Shown here: positions 1 to 12,342 of the stretch, piece after piece
Position numbering within the stretch: the first letter of the stretch is position 1
Layout: each line of letters opens with the position of its first letter
From: Chaunax sp. Z400
Taxonomy: Eukaryota; Chordata; Actinopteri; Lophiiformes; Chaunacidae
Assembly: GCA_037577475.1 (NCBI GenBank)
Contig: CM075189.1
Coordinates: 15,973,839-16,037,838, forward strand
Length of the DNA stretch: 64,000 nucleotides
Reading direction: 5' to 3'
Made by a program: the position numbers and the translations under genes
The notes under the pieces: model-generated
The model's input: the letters and a program-made list of their open reading frames with translations, nothing else
Database searches by the model: none
What the model was told of the DNA's origin: nothing

Positions 1-2349
1 GCAGCATTAGCAAGCAGAGGGAGACATGGGAAATTTAGTGAGTTTAAACTCCAAGAAAACACTCATGACACATCACTGAGAGCAAAAATAATGCTTTCCA
101 TGACAGATCTTGTCCAGACAGATTTCCGTTCATTTCGTGGTTTTCATTATTTGGCATTTTATCACATGCCAGATGTACACTAAGCATCAGGGGGGAGTTG
201 TATCAAAACACTGAAATGTTCCTCCCTGATAAGTTTAGATGGTTCAGCTGTTTTAGGTCTTCCACCCTGGAGCTTGCTGTCAGATTTATTGCCTGGATAA
301 AATTTGATACGAACTGATAAAATGTCTGATTTTAGTATCCAGTAAGCTCTTGGTTGGATACTAAAGATGATGAGAAGAAGAAGATGAAATATTTTTTTCA
401 TATGAATTGATGCGAGGATCATTCATTATAATGCAACCCAGCTTTTATTCAAAGAACAGCACACCCTTGAACAGCTATTCAGGTGTGTTAGTTTTCCAAA
501 TCTCACCCCACTACAGAAATCTGTTTGCTGCAACATCATTTTACAATTTAAGGTCACATTGGTTATTAACAGAATTAAAATATTTGAAAGATCAGTTCCA
601 GTATTTTATAGTTAATATATTCATTCAATATAATTATCATTATTTATTAATTATTATTAGTTAATTTATTTAAAGTCGACTTTTTTTTTCTTTTTTCTTT
701 TTCTTTTTTTTTTTTTTTACTTCTAACGATGCATCATGAAATCTGTGACCGAGACACCTCAATTTCACAAATAGCCACTCCATGAAACATTCCAGCTGGT
801 GAAGCATGTCTTTTTTTTTTTTTATAGGACCGCACATAATAAAGAGAATGCTGATGATACAGCAATATGCCTTTGCTGGGATTGCTTTTAATTAAATACA
901 GAGGGGTTTGGCGAGCAATTACACTGGACGAAAAGTAATAATGAGACAAATAGAAATAGTCTTTTAGATAAGCAGAAAAATATCCACTGCATTCTTTTAG
1001 TCCAGCAGTGCTGAGTGGAGGTTACTCCAACATGCTCTAACATCTAACCTGATGATAAATATCTTCCTGCGAGCCCTCTTCACTCAGATATTGTGCTGAC
1101 AGCAGGAAGACGTGTGGATGTGTCAGTTAAAGTAGTTTGAACAAAGCCGGTGCCAAAGCAATATTTTATTTTATTTATCTTACTTCTCTTGCTATTCATT
1201 GCCGCTATTCATTATCCTCTGTGACAGCCAAAGCCGAGGCGTACATTGATATGTGAAGAAATCGGGAAGTGTAGGAGAATGTTCCAAGCCAGACATTCCA
1301 TTCATTGCCTGAGACGCCTGATCGCATTGGAAGTTAGGAACAGGAAGGGATAAAAGACATAAGTATGTTTCATGACCTGATGTATTGATTCGAGAATAAT
1401 TATCTCGTCCCGAACATATTGTCATTATCTAAGTAAGCCATTAGCTTGACAAATAGCGTTTCAAGTGCATTAAATGATTCAAGGAAAGTGCGTAGTGATC
1501 CACATCAAATTGCAAAGACTGGGTTTTACTGGTGACTGACTGAGCAGCACTTGAACCATAGTGACCATCGGTAATGTGCATCATCCTGTAGCTTGTGTCG
1601 GGAAAATGGATAGACTCTCGCTGGACCTGAAAAGCAGGCAGTGATGAGTCTGCATTCAGCATCTGTGCATGCTGTTGATGAATGAGATCATCTTTTAAAG
1701 GCAGATACCTTGAGATAGATCACCACGCAGAGGTGTTTGAATGGATACATCCATTCATCTCTGCTGCTGTTTGTTTATTATGCAACGCAGTTGATTAAAT
1801 TCTGATCCTCATCACCCTGTCAATAAAAAGCGATTTATTTGATAGGAATCAATGCCTGTGAGTTGCTCGACGGTCTCTCTCTGTCATTTGCACAGGGAAC
1901 AATCGCAAACTTGTAGAGCCAATAATTGCTCCATCCCATTTGCATAGATGTAAAGTAAGCTCACATCCCCTCGGATGCCTGACCTGTTAGTAAAACATGA
2001 CCTCTCGTCAGAGATAAAACAATGCTCAAAAAGGGTGACTTTTCGCTCACTGTAACAAAGGAGACAAAATAATGAGTTCTTGGGAGAGGCTTTTTTTGAA
2101 AATGAAGGCTTTTGGCAGCACTTTTGGCAGCACATCTCGATGTCTCCAACTGTATTTACAGGAGAGAAAATGGAAAAACGATGACAGAAGCCCAGCTTGA
2201 CCTTGTGGTGAATCATTGTGAACGCTTCTTGTTTATGTTTGTGTATTCGCCTGGATCGAATGCATTGTTTACAGGATTATCTGATATCCACATGGACAGT
2301 TTCCTATTCCTGTCCAGCCAAAATGGAAATGTAAAACCCGAACAGATTA
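1..2349. other. non-coding, no gene recognised
   Basis: I see no coding exon, RNA gene or clear transposon here. Open frames are short, without codon or domain signal. The only notable sequence is simple: a T-rich tract (681-718) and a 13-T run (811-823). By context this belongs to the long 5' intron or upstream desert of lingo2. Confidence 0.6.
681..718. repeat. T-rich low-complexity tract
   Basis: A 38-bp tract made almost only of T with three single C interruptions. It is simple sequence; a decayed retroposon tail read on the other strand is possible, but no recognisable element body adjoins it. Confidence 0.8.
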
Positions 2350-2575
2350 CCAGACTGGTGCTGACTAGGAGGGTTCAAACCCAGACCTCGGGCCTTTCTG
2401 AGTGGTTTGCTTGTTCTGCCCGTGTCTGCATGCTTTGGGTTCCAGCTTCCTCCTACAGTCCAAAAACACGGGCAAATACATGACTTTAGGTCATGTATTT
2501 GCCCGTAAGTTCCCATAGGTGTGACGCGTGTGGGGGTGAATGGTTGTTTGTCTCTCTATATGCCCCCACGAACCC
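2350..2575 (+). mobile_element. V-SINE-like (DANA/HpaI superfamily) fragment
   Basis: The order of motifs matches the tRNA-derived SINEs of fish. A B-box-like GGGTTCAAACCC (about 2371-2382) is followed by TTTCTGAGTGGTTTGCTTGTTCT, then GCCCGTGTCTGC, TTCCAGCTTCCTCCTACAG and TCCAAAAACA. Further on come CCATAGGTGTGA and GGTGAATGGTTGTTTGTCTC, the usual right half of these SINEs. The copy is diverged and its middle is rearranged into an inverted repeat. Assignment is from memory of the family consensus; a RepeatMasker run would settle the subfamily and exact ends. Confidence 0.7.
2468..2506. repeat. 17-bp perfect inverted repeat (hairpin)
   Basis: The left arm ACGGGCAAATACATGAC (2468-2484) and right arm GTCATGTATTTGCCCGT (2490-2506) are exact reverse complements around the 5-nt loop TTTAG. 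The structure sits inside the SINE fragment at the place where related copies read roughly 'AAACATGCA...AAATTGCCCGTAGG'. It therefore looks like a local inverted duplication of the CATGTATTTGCCCGT part of the element. Confidence 0.9.
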
Positions 2576-2594
2576 TGTAAAATATGCTGTAAGA

Positions 2595-2920
2595 GTGTGT
2601 TCACACCTGAAAGTCCAGAGCAAGGTCTGAACCGAGGTTCGGGTTTTTGTTACATTGTACACGTTTGGTCCGGTTACTTTTGGTTTCACATTGCGATTTT
2701 CCAAGCGCATGAAAGAGCTTTTCATGATATACCTTCATCCTGTCGTCATCATGTGGGCTGTGTCTCTCTGTATGTGATTATCGATTGTCCAGAATTCTGT
2801 TCAGGTCATCATAAAAAGGAAAATTGTCCTTTTATCGATGACATTGCACACCTTTACATACTGCTGCTGTAGTTTGTTTGTTTTTTACATTCAGGTGTCA
2901 TTGCTCTCCAGTCCTCTTGT

Positions 2921-2993
<73 letters not shown>

Positions 2994-3300
2994 CTCCCAG
3001 AAATTAAAAGTTTCAGGGTTTAATGTGTTTTTTCTGCTTGATTAATTAAATCCGATGTCTCTTCCTTTCCCCGTGTGTTACCACAGCTCATTTTTAACTT
3101 CTTCCATTTGTTTTTTTCTTCTTCTTTTGTTTACTGATGACAGTAGCCTGCTTTAAAAAAAAAGAAAGCACTTTCACACTGTAAAGGAACCAAACCATGG
3201 TTCCGTTTGATCTGGACTGAAACCACCTCTGTTTGTTGGTCTGGGGGAGGTTTCACACCTGCAATATTTCAGTTTGATCTGGACCACCCTTAGTGGTTAT
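2595..3300. mobile_element. non-autonomous DNA-transposon-like block
   Basis: TTCACACCTG occurs at 2600-2609 and again at 3252-3261. Between them are other terminal-like motifs seen in a common family of fish MITEs: GTTTGGTCCGGTT near 2665, TTTCACATTGCG near 2684, TTCACACTG near 3173, and GTTTGATCTGGAC twice (3205-3217 and 3272-3284). The interior carries a long CT microsatellite. The repeated termini face the same way rather than inward, so this may be two partial copies or a rearranged one. No transposase reading frame is visible. Family not determined. Confidence 0.5.
2924..2990. repeat. (CT)n microsatellite, about 67 bp
   Basis: An uninterrupted CT dinucleotide repeat, the longest simple repeat in the window. 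It lies within the DNA-transposon-like block. Pure polypyrimidine/polypurine tracts of this length can adopt triplex structures and are highly polymorphic. Confidence 0.97.
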
Positions 3301-4519
3301 AGAAATATCAAATGCATGGATGTTGCTGTCTAGAGGTGCTGGCCATACCACAGTGAGATGCTAAGTAACATCAGGCAACAATATGTACAGTATAAACAGC
3401 ATATATGAAGACTTTTTCTGTTCAGTTTTTCAAAAAGATGATGTGGATCAAAGTAGTCACTAAATCATACAGTTAGTAACAAAAAACATGATTATTCTAC
3501 TGTACTGTTGTGTTTTCCAGATGTACCTGTGTTATTTATTTGTGTGTGTGTGTGTGTGTTTGTGTCTAAACGTGAGCATTGATGAAAGAAATAAAGGTGG
3601 GATATAGGCAGCCAATGATGTCTCGCTTTGAATAAAGACACGGCCCTTTGCAGACGGCTTGTTAAAGCTGCAGAGGATGAGTCAGAGAGCAGGCCCCTAA
3701 CAGGAGCCCTTGTTGTTCAGAGTCCAGTCTGGTTTCATCTTGTCAGCCTTGCTCAAGGCATGTAAGAAAAAAAAATGTCCTCGTCTTGACATTTTCCTCT
3801 CCATTAAATCACCTGGAGGCTCCATGACAATTTCTTCTCCCAAAATAAAATGAAACAATGTGTTAACGGAACTGTCACCCAAATGACAAATTATTCTGCC
3901 TCTGTATAAGAGTTTCTTTAATTCATCAGTCATCGTTTTAGAGAACACACATACATACAACAGTGATTTTCATTGCTTAAATACACACATATTTATGTAT
4001 TTGCACTCCAGGCAACGTGGAGGATTTCAAGTGAAAATGTCTGTAATGTCTGTGCGGCTAAAAAGATTAAATGAATAGGAATTTTGATTTACATTCGCCG
4101 TAAATGCAGTGCAATGATCAGATGACAACAACGACGATGTCATCATGTGTTTAGCCCAGAGCCAGTTGTTACTGAAGCATGAAGAGGGTTAGGGAGACAG
4201 AGAGGCACCGCTTCATCAAGCCAGAATTAATATAGCATGTGATGTAGTGCTGAAATGCTCTGAAGCATATTGCTCTTAGTATGGTAATATGGAAATGATG
4301 CACATGTTAGTTTAACATTTACTTTAATATAGTTTTTTCCAATTATGTTGAATGTTTGTAGGTTAGGTCATTTTTGTCTTGTTTCCTTTAATATAAAATC
4401 TTACATTATATCAGTTGATATCAGTTGGCCATTGTCACTTCGCCCTCATAAATAATTAGTGAAGAGACTCCCCAGAGACCCTGATCACTCATGGGTTTTT
4501 ATGACACTCAACCTCTGCT
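3301..4519. other. non-coding, no gene recognised
   Basis: No gene or RNA seen. It contains a short (TG)n microsatellite at 3540-3558. A reverse-strand open frame at 3697-3960 has no recognisable domain and is taken as chance. Confidence 0.6.
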
Positions 4520-4830
4520 CAATGGAAACAAATTTAGGCCAAAAGGGAAAGCTGATGTGTTACCTATCTTTATTTCCTGAGCTCATTTTAAAAACATTCA
4601 GTGTCGTAGATCATAAAATCCCCTTAGAATAATGCTGTAGAGGCTGGAAGGAAAGGAAAGGAGGTCTCATTAAATTGGTTCCATGCGAACTCACAGGTAG
4701 AATCTATTTTACTAGCAATAATGGAGTGCTACAGGGCTCCATTCTTCATTCTAAATGCAGATTTCAAAAACACGAAACTCTGCCTTTATACCTAATACTA
4801 TTGCCATCCTGTCATCAAAACCTGACTCAG
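4520..4830 (+). mobile_element. decayed LINE reverse-transcriptase fragment
   Basis: Broken + strand frames show the order of motifs found in L2/Rex1-type reverse transcriptases. A stretch reading LSSF then, after a small shift, FSVVDHKIPL (about 4579-4625) matches the common 'DLSSAFDTVDHxILL' block. About 110 bp on, NGVLQGSIL (around 4718-4746) matches the 'GVPQGSILGP' block. Stops and frameshifts separate them and no intact YADD box is found, so this is a dead copy. Limits are approximate and the clade is inferred. Confidence 0.6.
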
Positions 4831-7800
4831 TCCCTTTTATTGAATCAGAAATAGAAAAGATTTAGTCTAATTATACAGTTTAGTAGTATGCATATCCATG
4901 CTTTTATTTTGAAAACTGCAGCTCTACTGTACTGTAAAGTTGACACAGAGTCACTCTGCATGCTATATATTACATTATAATGTGACACCATTCAATCTGT
5001 GCTGCTCTTATCAAGTGATGCACAGCTCATATGGGAAACAACACTATCACTAATGTATGCATTTGAAGTACATTATATCAATGAGTTGTGATATATTTGT
5101 GCTTGAAAAAAACTCATACACGCATGCATACACAGTATGCCATGCATGTATTATGCTCTATTTGAAATGTACATTATGAGCTCACTTGATATGCACAGTA
5201 AGGAATTTCCACATGTTTCGTTGTCTAAATTTCTATCACATGTGGTTCAAATGTAAGGCCCCGCCAAGTCCTCTCAGTACCCGTGTGTGTCACAGATTGC
5301 AGGCAGTTAATATTTCAGTGCATTGGAGCTGCATTTGACGACAGCCAACGAGTTGGGTCAGCTTAACAGGGCTGTTGCGTGCGAGTGCCCAAGAGAGTCT
5401 TAAATATTTGACTACCTTTTACTTCTTCAGATTCCTCTTCTTTTGAAGCACTTTCAAATGCACAACCATATTTGTAGTTTCCTCCATGTTTCGAATATAT
5501 TGACATATACTGAAATGGATTTATGTTATGCTGTGTTACCACAGAGGCTCGAGCAATCTCTGAAAGCTATTATAGTCATCATGACTAATTTAATGTAAAA
5601 AATAAATAAATAAATAAAAACGTGAACTTGAAATGCTACAAAATGCATGAGCTAGTGTATATTTTAATACATTATTACTTATTATTTCAGGGCGTTATGT
5701 AAATATTTTCAAGCTGCAGAAGTCAACTTCACACATTTCCTTCTCAATTGACAATCAGCATCATTGTGATTACCAACTGTTACTGTCTAATGCTTTCACT
5801 AAATTGTGTTAAGTGTTAAGATTTTTCTTGATAAAGCACTTTTTTAAAACTTGGTAGACTGTTAAATTTTGCATAGAAATCTTAACCCATTCCAATGACA
5901 CAAATTAATTTGCACAATAATCGACAGGCCCTGAATTGAGTGTAAGGGGACACACTTACCTATTACAACTCAATTTGTTAATATTTTTCTAAGATCATAA
6001 GAAAATGTGTAACTGTAAAGTGGAAAGGCTTTTTTATATCATTACAAAAAACTGTAGTTTAGTAGTATTGAGAGCAGGAATCTCAGAAAATAGGACTCAA
6101 TTTTTATTTTTTATTGTAGAAATTGTGTATTTAAAGCAGAGACAGTTTTTCCTCACTCTAACATGAGCCACTGATCATCTGAAGTGGTAAAATGACAGCT
6201 TAGATCTTTTGGTTGACCTTTAACGCTACTTGGACAACAATTCCAAATGTGGCCGGAAATAATGGTTGGTTTTCAGGAGGGTGGTAGCTTTCAATAAACT
6301 CTCAACAGCCTTTGTCCACGGGACACTGGAGCCACAATTTTATAACATTTGCAGCCCACAGAGCCTCATGGTCAATGACCACAGCGCACACCAAGACTTT
6401 AATTTCACGATTATTGTTTTGAAATAACAAATAACAAAATATCCCATCTGTCAAGAATAGAAGAGTAAAATTAGGAAAAACAGTGTTTATTGTGAACCTC
6501 TAATTTAGATAAACGCTTCTGTGATACTACCAAAAAATGAACCGTCGCTATATGGAGGGTGTGGATTGTAGTGGGCAAACAGCAGGTGAATGATGAAACT
6601 TCATTTTTCAGCTAATTGTCACAGGACACTGAAGATGATGCTGGTGACTGATTGGGAGGTGGGCCGTGCAATTTCTGCTCTGTAACAGGATGGCAAGTTT
6701 ACAGTGATATTTAGATACCGTCATCCACCGAGCCAACTCCGAGAAGAAAGTCGGACTGGTTCACCATGGTGGTTTGACATGTTGACATTTTGAATGAAAT
6801 ATGTTTTGACATGTTGGAAGGAGATGTGGGAAAATATGGCAAAGAGTAGAACGTCTGAGTCAATGAGACAAAAAAATACAAAAACACAATGTTCCCCCCA
6901 AGCTTTATAACCTCTAAAGAGCAGAGTAATAGCTACAACTTTCTGGATTGATTTTAAAACCAGTTTTAGAAAGCTGGACATCCTTGTATTTCCATTCCAA
7001 AATGGTGAACAAGTGTTTCACCAGTTTGTAATGGTTTATACAGTATGAACATTCTATTTTGTACATTAAACATAGGTTGAATCATGGTAAATGGGTAATT
7101 CCCTTGTCATATATATTTCTAACAATAACTAAAACTACTGTGTTGCTTTGTGTGCCATTTACTTTAGATTTGGTTCATATCATCCACAAATATCAAATGC
7201 AAAGGTTTGCATTTTAGAATTCATACTCATTACTCATTGTCACTTATATCTTCACAGTACTGTTAGCAAGAAGTGCTGAATATGCTCACCTTAAGACTCT
7301 TAAGACCTAGTGGTGTACAGTAGGACGTGTTTATCAGCAGACCAGGCTCAACATCGTCATCATCAGCTGCTGCCAAAGAGCCATTTATCCTGAGCCTTCT
7401 TTGCTGTCCTTTCAGAGCAGCGTCACACAGCAAATTGTATTCATGTGAGTAGAAGAAGAGGAGGAAGTGACAAGAGTTTTACCCGAAAAAAACCCAAAAA
7501 CATATATATATATATAAAACTCGACATTTGTAACGATGAATACAAGCTTGTAAAAGACGCCAGAATGGAATGAATGGGATATTACCCTGCATAATGGCTG
7601 TAAAGTGACTTTTTTGAGCTCCTCTAAAAGTGTACTCATGGCGGTACACAAAACCTTTCATCCCTTGTTTAATAACTGGAAGAGACAGCCGGTAACAGCA
7701 GGTGTCACAGTCTGCAAGGCAAACTTTGTACTCACGGCATTCTTTCATGTTCCCCTGTCCTTTTTTTAACCTTTGCTGCATTAATAACGTGAAGAATCAC

Positions 7801-8739
7801 AAATATTTCATAGCCATGCCTGTTGAAAGTTCCCATCATCTTGAGAGGATCCCATCGAATGGAGTTGATTTGCATTCCTTAAACTAGACAAGCAGAGTGC
7901 TTTGTGCAACACTGGCAATGCTTTCCGGGTAAATCCATTACATGAGTACACATTCTAGAGAAGAGAGAGTCTAACATTTCATGTACTCCTTTTCTTTGGT
8001 GTTTTCTTCCAAAAAGAATTTAGTGGCTGGATAGATTTAAACTGGACATTTGCAGACCGTACATATTTTTCATAGGGTGTTTAATACAGCACATATAGCA
8101 CATGGCGATTTTAAAAGCATTGTAGCTCGAATAAATGACTCTGATCTCTTACAAAGCCATCTCAGATTCCGCCTGGTTCAGAAGAAACCACACTTAACTG
8201 ATTATATTGCACAGTGGACGATGGTTTCTGTGGCTTTGTCTTCACTGGCCACCTGGTGTTTCTAGCTCAGCTTTCTCAACCCATTTAAGTGGAAGACGAC
8301 ATGCCGCGTCCTGCAGAGAGGTCTCATTGGAGAATACTGATCAGGGTGTTCTCTCAAGTCTGTGGAAATGACTCTATGAAGTCAAACTCCCTCATCACAC
8401 AAGTCAAAGTGTACAGAGGCTTTACAGCAGTGACCTGAAGCACTGTCACTGTTACATCTGGCTGCTGTATAGTCTTAGTGTCATCTCTTGCAGCATGTGA
8501 ACAGGAAGCAGGTGATGTAGGCTGTCATACAGTATCGTGGTGAATGACAGATTACGATTGGACTTGATGCTCAGACATCAGTGTTCAGCATTAATTTATT
8601 ACAAGAAGACTTTGATTCTGCACTCTGAATTAAAACATGTATAAATAAGTAGTACCAAGTAGCTTAAAGGAGGTATCATGTTGTTGTTTTTCACTGTGTG
8701 GCTAATGCCTGTATGTCCTGAATTCATAAGCCCCTTTTG
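4831..8739. other. non-coding, no gene recognised
   Basis: No coding exon or RNA gene recognised. Minor simple sequence includes (TAAA)n near 5597-5620 and (TA)n near 7502-7516. Small open frames on both strands show no domain. Confidence 0.55.
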
Positions 8740-8744
8740 TACAG

Positions 8745-9195
8745 CATGTTGAAGGCGGGACTGTTGAGCCTTTATAGCGTTTTACCCTTATGTTTAAATG
8801 TTACAAAGGCGGAATGGATGGTCATCATTGCGGATTTGACATCTGAATGAAACGAGCGAGCCAACGGGCTGATAGGACAGGATGTGGGTGTGACGTATTA
8901 ACGACATGTTATGCATGCGACTCACAAACGGGATATTTAAAAAAGCAGGTGGTAGCAGTTTGCGGCTGACTCAAAGAAGAAGAGAATAGACTGAAAATGT
9001 CTTTAAATTTAGGAGACAGCGTGTGGTCTGGGTACTCCTAACACTGTGAGCAAAGCGCTGCGTGACTTTTGATACGCTGCCGTTGGTTTGTTCGGTGTAA
9101 ATAAACAAAAGGCGGAGTAAACAATGGAACGACGCTCTGTGCTGCAGTGCTGTTGCATGATCCTTGTGCGAAGTGTTTTTAGAAATGTCCCACTG
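8745..9195. other. CpG-rich block, possible transposon remnant
   Basis: This roughly 450-bp stretch stands out for many CpGs (GGCGGAATG, ACGAGCGAG, CCAACGGGC, GTGACGTATTAACGAC, AACGACGCTC) in a CpG-poor neighbourhood. The left end has GGCGGGACTGTT and the right end reads, on the other strand, CAGTGGGACATTT, a weak terminal inverted similarity. A young non-autonomous DNA transposon, or less likely a CpG island over a distal 5' exon or promoter of lingo2, would both explain it. I cannot decide from this sequence alone. Confidence 0.35.
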
Positions 9196-11327
9196 AGCGT
9201 CGATTGTCTTTGCAGAGCATTGGAAACATGTTGAGCACTACATCATTAGATGTTTTGCTGTGTCGTGTGAAATACATTCTAGCTCTAGAACTTATAGCAG
9301 TGAACAGTGTGTCACTATTTTTATGTTCCGATAACACATACAGCATGCTGTGCAGTAATTTACCTCACCTGAATAAAAGTAACCTCATTGCTAAAAGGTG
9401 CAGAATCAGTGATGTGAAAGAAACAGAATGTGATAGATATGTCACTGTGAATATTGTGTTAGATGAATATGTATTTATCATACGCGAGGATGAACAATAT
9501 TTTCTTCGTTTCAGTTCCAGTCAACCAGTTTTTTTATTTTATTTATCAATTATTTAATCATCTCTGTCTTTATATTCACATCCAGTGATAGTATTTTCAA
9601 ACCCGTCAGCCTGTGAAGTGCTTATGACAAATGATAAAGATATGAGCAGTGTGACAGCCACTCTGATTTATAATTCAGAATTTGCTAGATTAAAGAAACG
9701 AGAGAGATAAAAAAAAAGTTTGATAACTTTATTTTTAATTATTCATATAGATGGAATTATTCCTCTCATAATATTGTCACTCTCTGGAGTCATTCGAATT
9801 TAATAGCAGAGCATGAGCTAACAATTTGGTTAAATTAAGGGTCTGAAAGTATTTTGATCATGCTTTTCTTTATGGCTTAATGTTTGTGTTTATCCCACCT
9901 GGTTTTTACATTTTGTTAATGATTATTTTTAGTGTTTGAGTATATTTAATAATAATATAATGCACAGATTATAATAAATGACAGTTAAAGTAGTAACCTT
10001 TTGTGCAAGAGATAATTAATTCTAATCAAATATATCCAATCAATGTTATTATAGTTATTCTAATACTGGGAATTATTTCTTGTAGGCTATGACTAAGAAG
10101 AACATTCATATTAAATGCTTAAAGCATTTCTGTCTTTAAAAGTACTTATCTTACCCAGCAGGAACTTGTTTTCTTCAAATTCTCTCATGAAAGTCATCCT
10201 TCACACAGTCTTCAAATGTCTGTCATAGTTTTTTCCTTTTTTTCTTTTTCTTTTCTTTTTTTTCAAAATGTGTCTTAGGAATCACAGCAAAAACACTCAC
10301 AGATGTAATGCTGCCCAAATTCTGCTTTTTCATCAACACAATCCAAATAGCAAAATCCAATTCTTAAATATATTTATACTGAACGTATATGAGGAAAACA
10401 TTCACTGACAACTGTTTTTTCCCCTGAAATATCAGCTTTTAGCAACCAAAAAATGTAGATATACCATTCTCTCAACCACCTTCCTACAACGTTTGTGTTG
10501 CACATAACCCTTCCTAAAACATTGCCCACAAAACATAACAAAAACATGTCTTCATTAGCCAACAAAGTATGTAAAAATAGATAAACAGAAAAGCACATTG
10601 CTGTAAATAAATCAGGGCCTCACATCTAGAATAGTTTTGAATTCTTTTACATTCTTAATAGACAAGTATTCGATTCTTGCTTTTCCTTTTACCTTATGCG
10701 TTCATCTGAGTTTTGGTTCCAACAGATGGCCCTCACTGATCTAGTTCAGTCTGAAGGGAGACAGCCTTTTTCCCATCTATCTTTCTTCAAGAACCAAAGG
10801 GACCTTTTTTTTCACGTCCCCAGGGCTTTAGTAAACTCCCCTGCCAATCAAGAATCTGTGATTGAATTAGTGCCAGGTCCGCTAGCTGGTGCTTCCGCTG
10901 AACGACAGAAAGATCCAGAGTAGAGATTAGGCGAGTGTGAAGTTCACCCCCCTTCAGAACTCCACACATGCATCTCTTTTCTCCCGAGCTCTCAAAGGCA
11001 CCTCAGACGAGGAGAACTCTTGCCTGACAGGCACTGAATTGTCCAGTATGTGCAGAATGCAAACTAGGCGGATGTCCATCTCTTCCTTCCCAGCTCTCCA
11101 GGAAAGAAAAGAAATGCTATGTTTAGGATGTAGAAGCTGTTCTCGTGCAATTTCTGAAGCGCTTTCAGAGTTAAAATGAGTTTTGCAAGACGAGACTGCA
11201 GACAAGATGTTGCATGTGTGAAATATATGTAAGCACAAGCTTACACAAAACAACAAGGGTCTGTATCAACGGGAGTGGTCTCTGCAATTTTGCAAATCAA
11301 AAAACAGATAATCCATATTGCTCTATA

Positions 11328-11352
11328 TATGATTTCTTGTCAAGAAATCATA
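11328..11352. repeat. 25-bp perfect palindrome
   Basis: TATGATTTCTTG and CAAGAAATCATA are exact reverse complements around a single T. It is followed directly by a short run of TATGATC-like repeats (11354-11376). Either a cruciform-prone site or a chance product of AT-rich sequence. Confidence 0.9.
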
Positions 11353-12331
11353 AAATATGATCTATGATCTATGATTTGAAAGCTTTGCAAGAACAGAAAA
11401 ATTTACAATCTACCTTTTCTAGTATTTGAAATATTTGGGTGAGCTGCAGTGAAATGCAGAATTAACTAATTCCAAGTGAACCAGACTCCATATGGCTATA
11501 TGGTGACTTTTGGCTGGCATACTTTTCTATCTTGCACAAACTGTCTGATTAAAAATGTCTCCTAAAACACCACCAACAGAAGGATGATAAAGCTATTTAA
11601 CACAATGTTTCATATTCTACATTACCAATGATAATACAGACCGCTGCACTGGCAGTGTTATCATTTACCATATAAAAACACCACATGATAATCGCATTTT
11701 ATGCCATCAGCTGTGGGTAATGTGATACTGGCCAGAAACCTATTATCATCATCGACCACTGCTGTGCAAGCGCTACACAGTCTTAGCGACGGCCTAAGTG
11801 TTCCACTCAGAGCCAGATGTAAAGGGCGAAAGAAAAAAGAGACTGACAGACGAGTATGTTGGCTGGACTTTAACGGACTTGTTTTATTCCATCCTTTTGA
11901 GTCCAAGACACAGGGATACAAAGACAGTATTTTGTATTTGCAATAGAATTAAAGAGGGGAAAAAAGGTTTCTTAAATATGGATATGTGCATGATTATTTC
12001 CAAGTGGTGCACTGTGCTACAGATTTTGAATATGATATTCTATTATTATGATGTGTTTATACCAACAGTCATATTTAATGATTAAAGCACGTAGCAGCAG
12101 TGGCTTTGCTGTTTCATTTTGAATGCTAGCACCCTTTTCACGTGGTGCTCTGCAGGCACTAATCTGTTGAAAGCAATTCGATGATAAGACCACAGCAACA
12201 ATTGTTATATGCTCATTTAATTAACACTAAACCTCTACTGACCTTCAATTTTTTCAACGCAGAATGATGCTTTCAATGTTCCGTGTGCAATCAACAAAAA
12301 TAAAACCTGCAGTGGTGCCTGCGATGATAAC

Positions 12332-12342
12332 GGGGGGGGGGG
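12332..12342. repeat. G homopolymer, 11 nt
   Basis: An uninterrupted run of 11 G in otherwise AT-rich DNA. One of several G runs in the window. Confidence 0.9.

Noticed and set aside
2371..2382. tRNA B-box-like GGGTTCAAACCC
   Set aside because: Belongs to the SINE head; no full cloverleaf can be folded around it.
10158..10169. 12-nt match to the 5' part of miR-873, a microRNA hosted in mammalian LINGO2
   Set aside because: Same strand as lingo2 and covering the seed, but no complementary arm lies within about 80 nt on either side, so no precursor hairpin; the rest of the mature sequence does not match.
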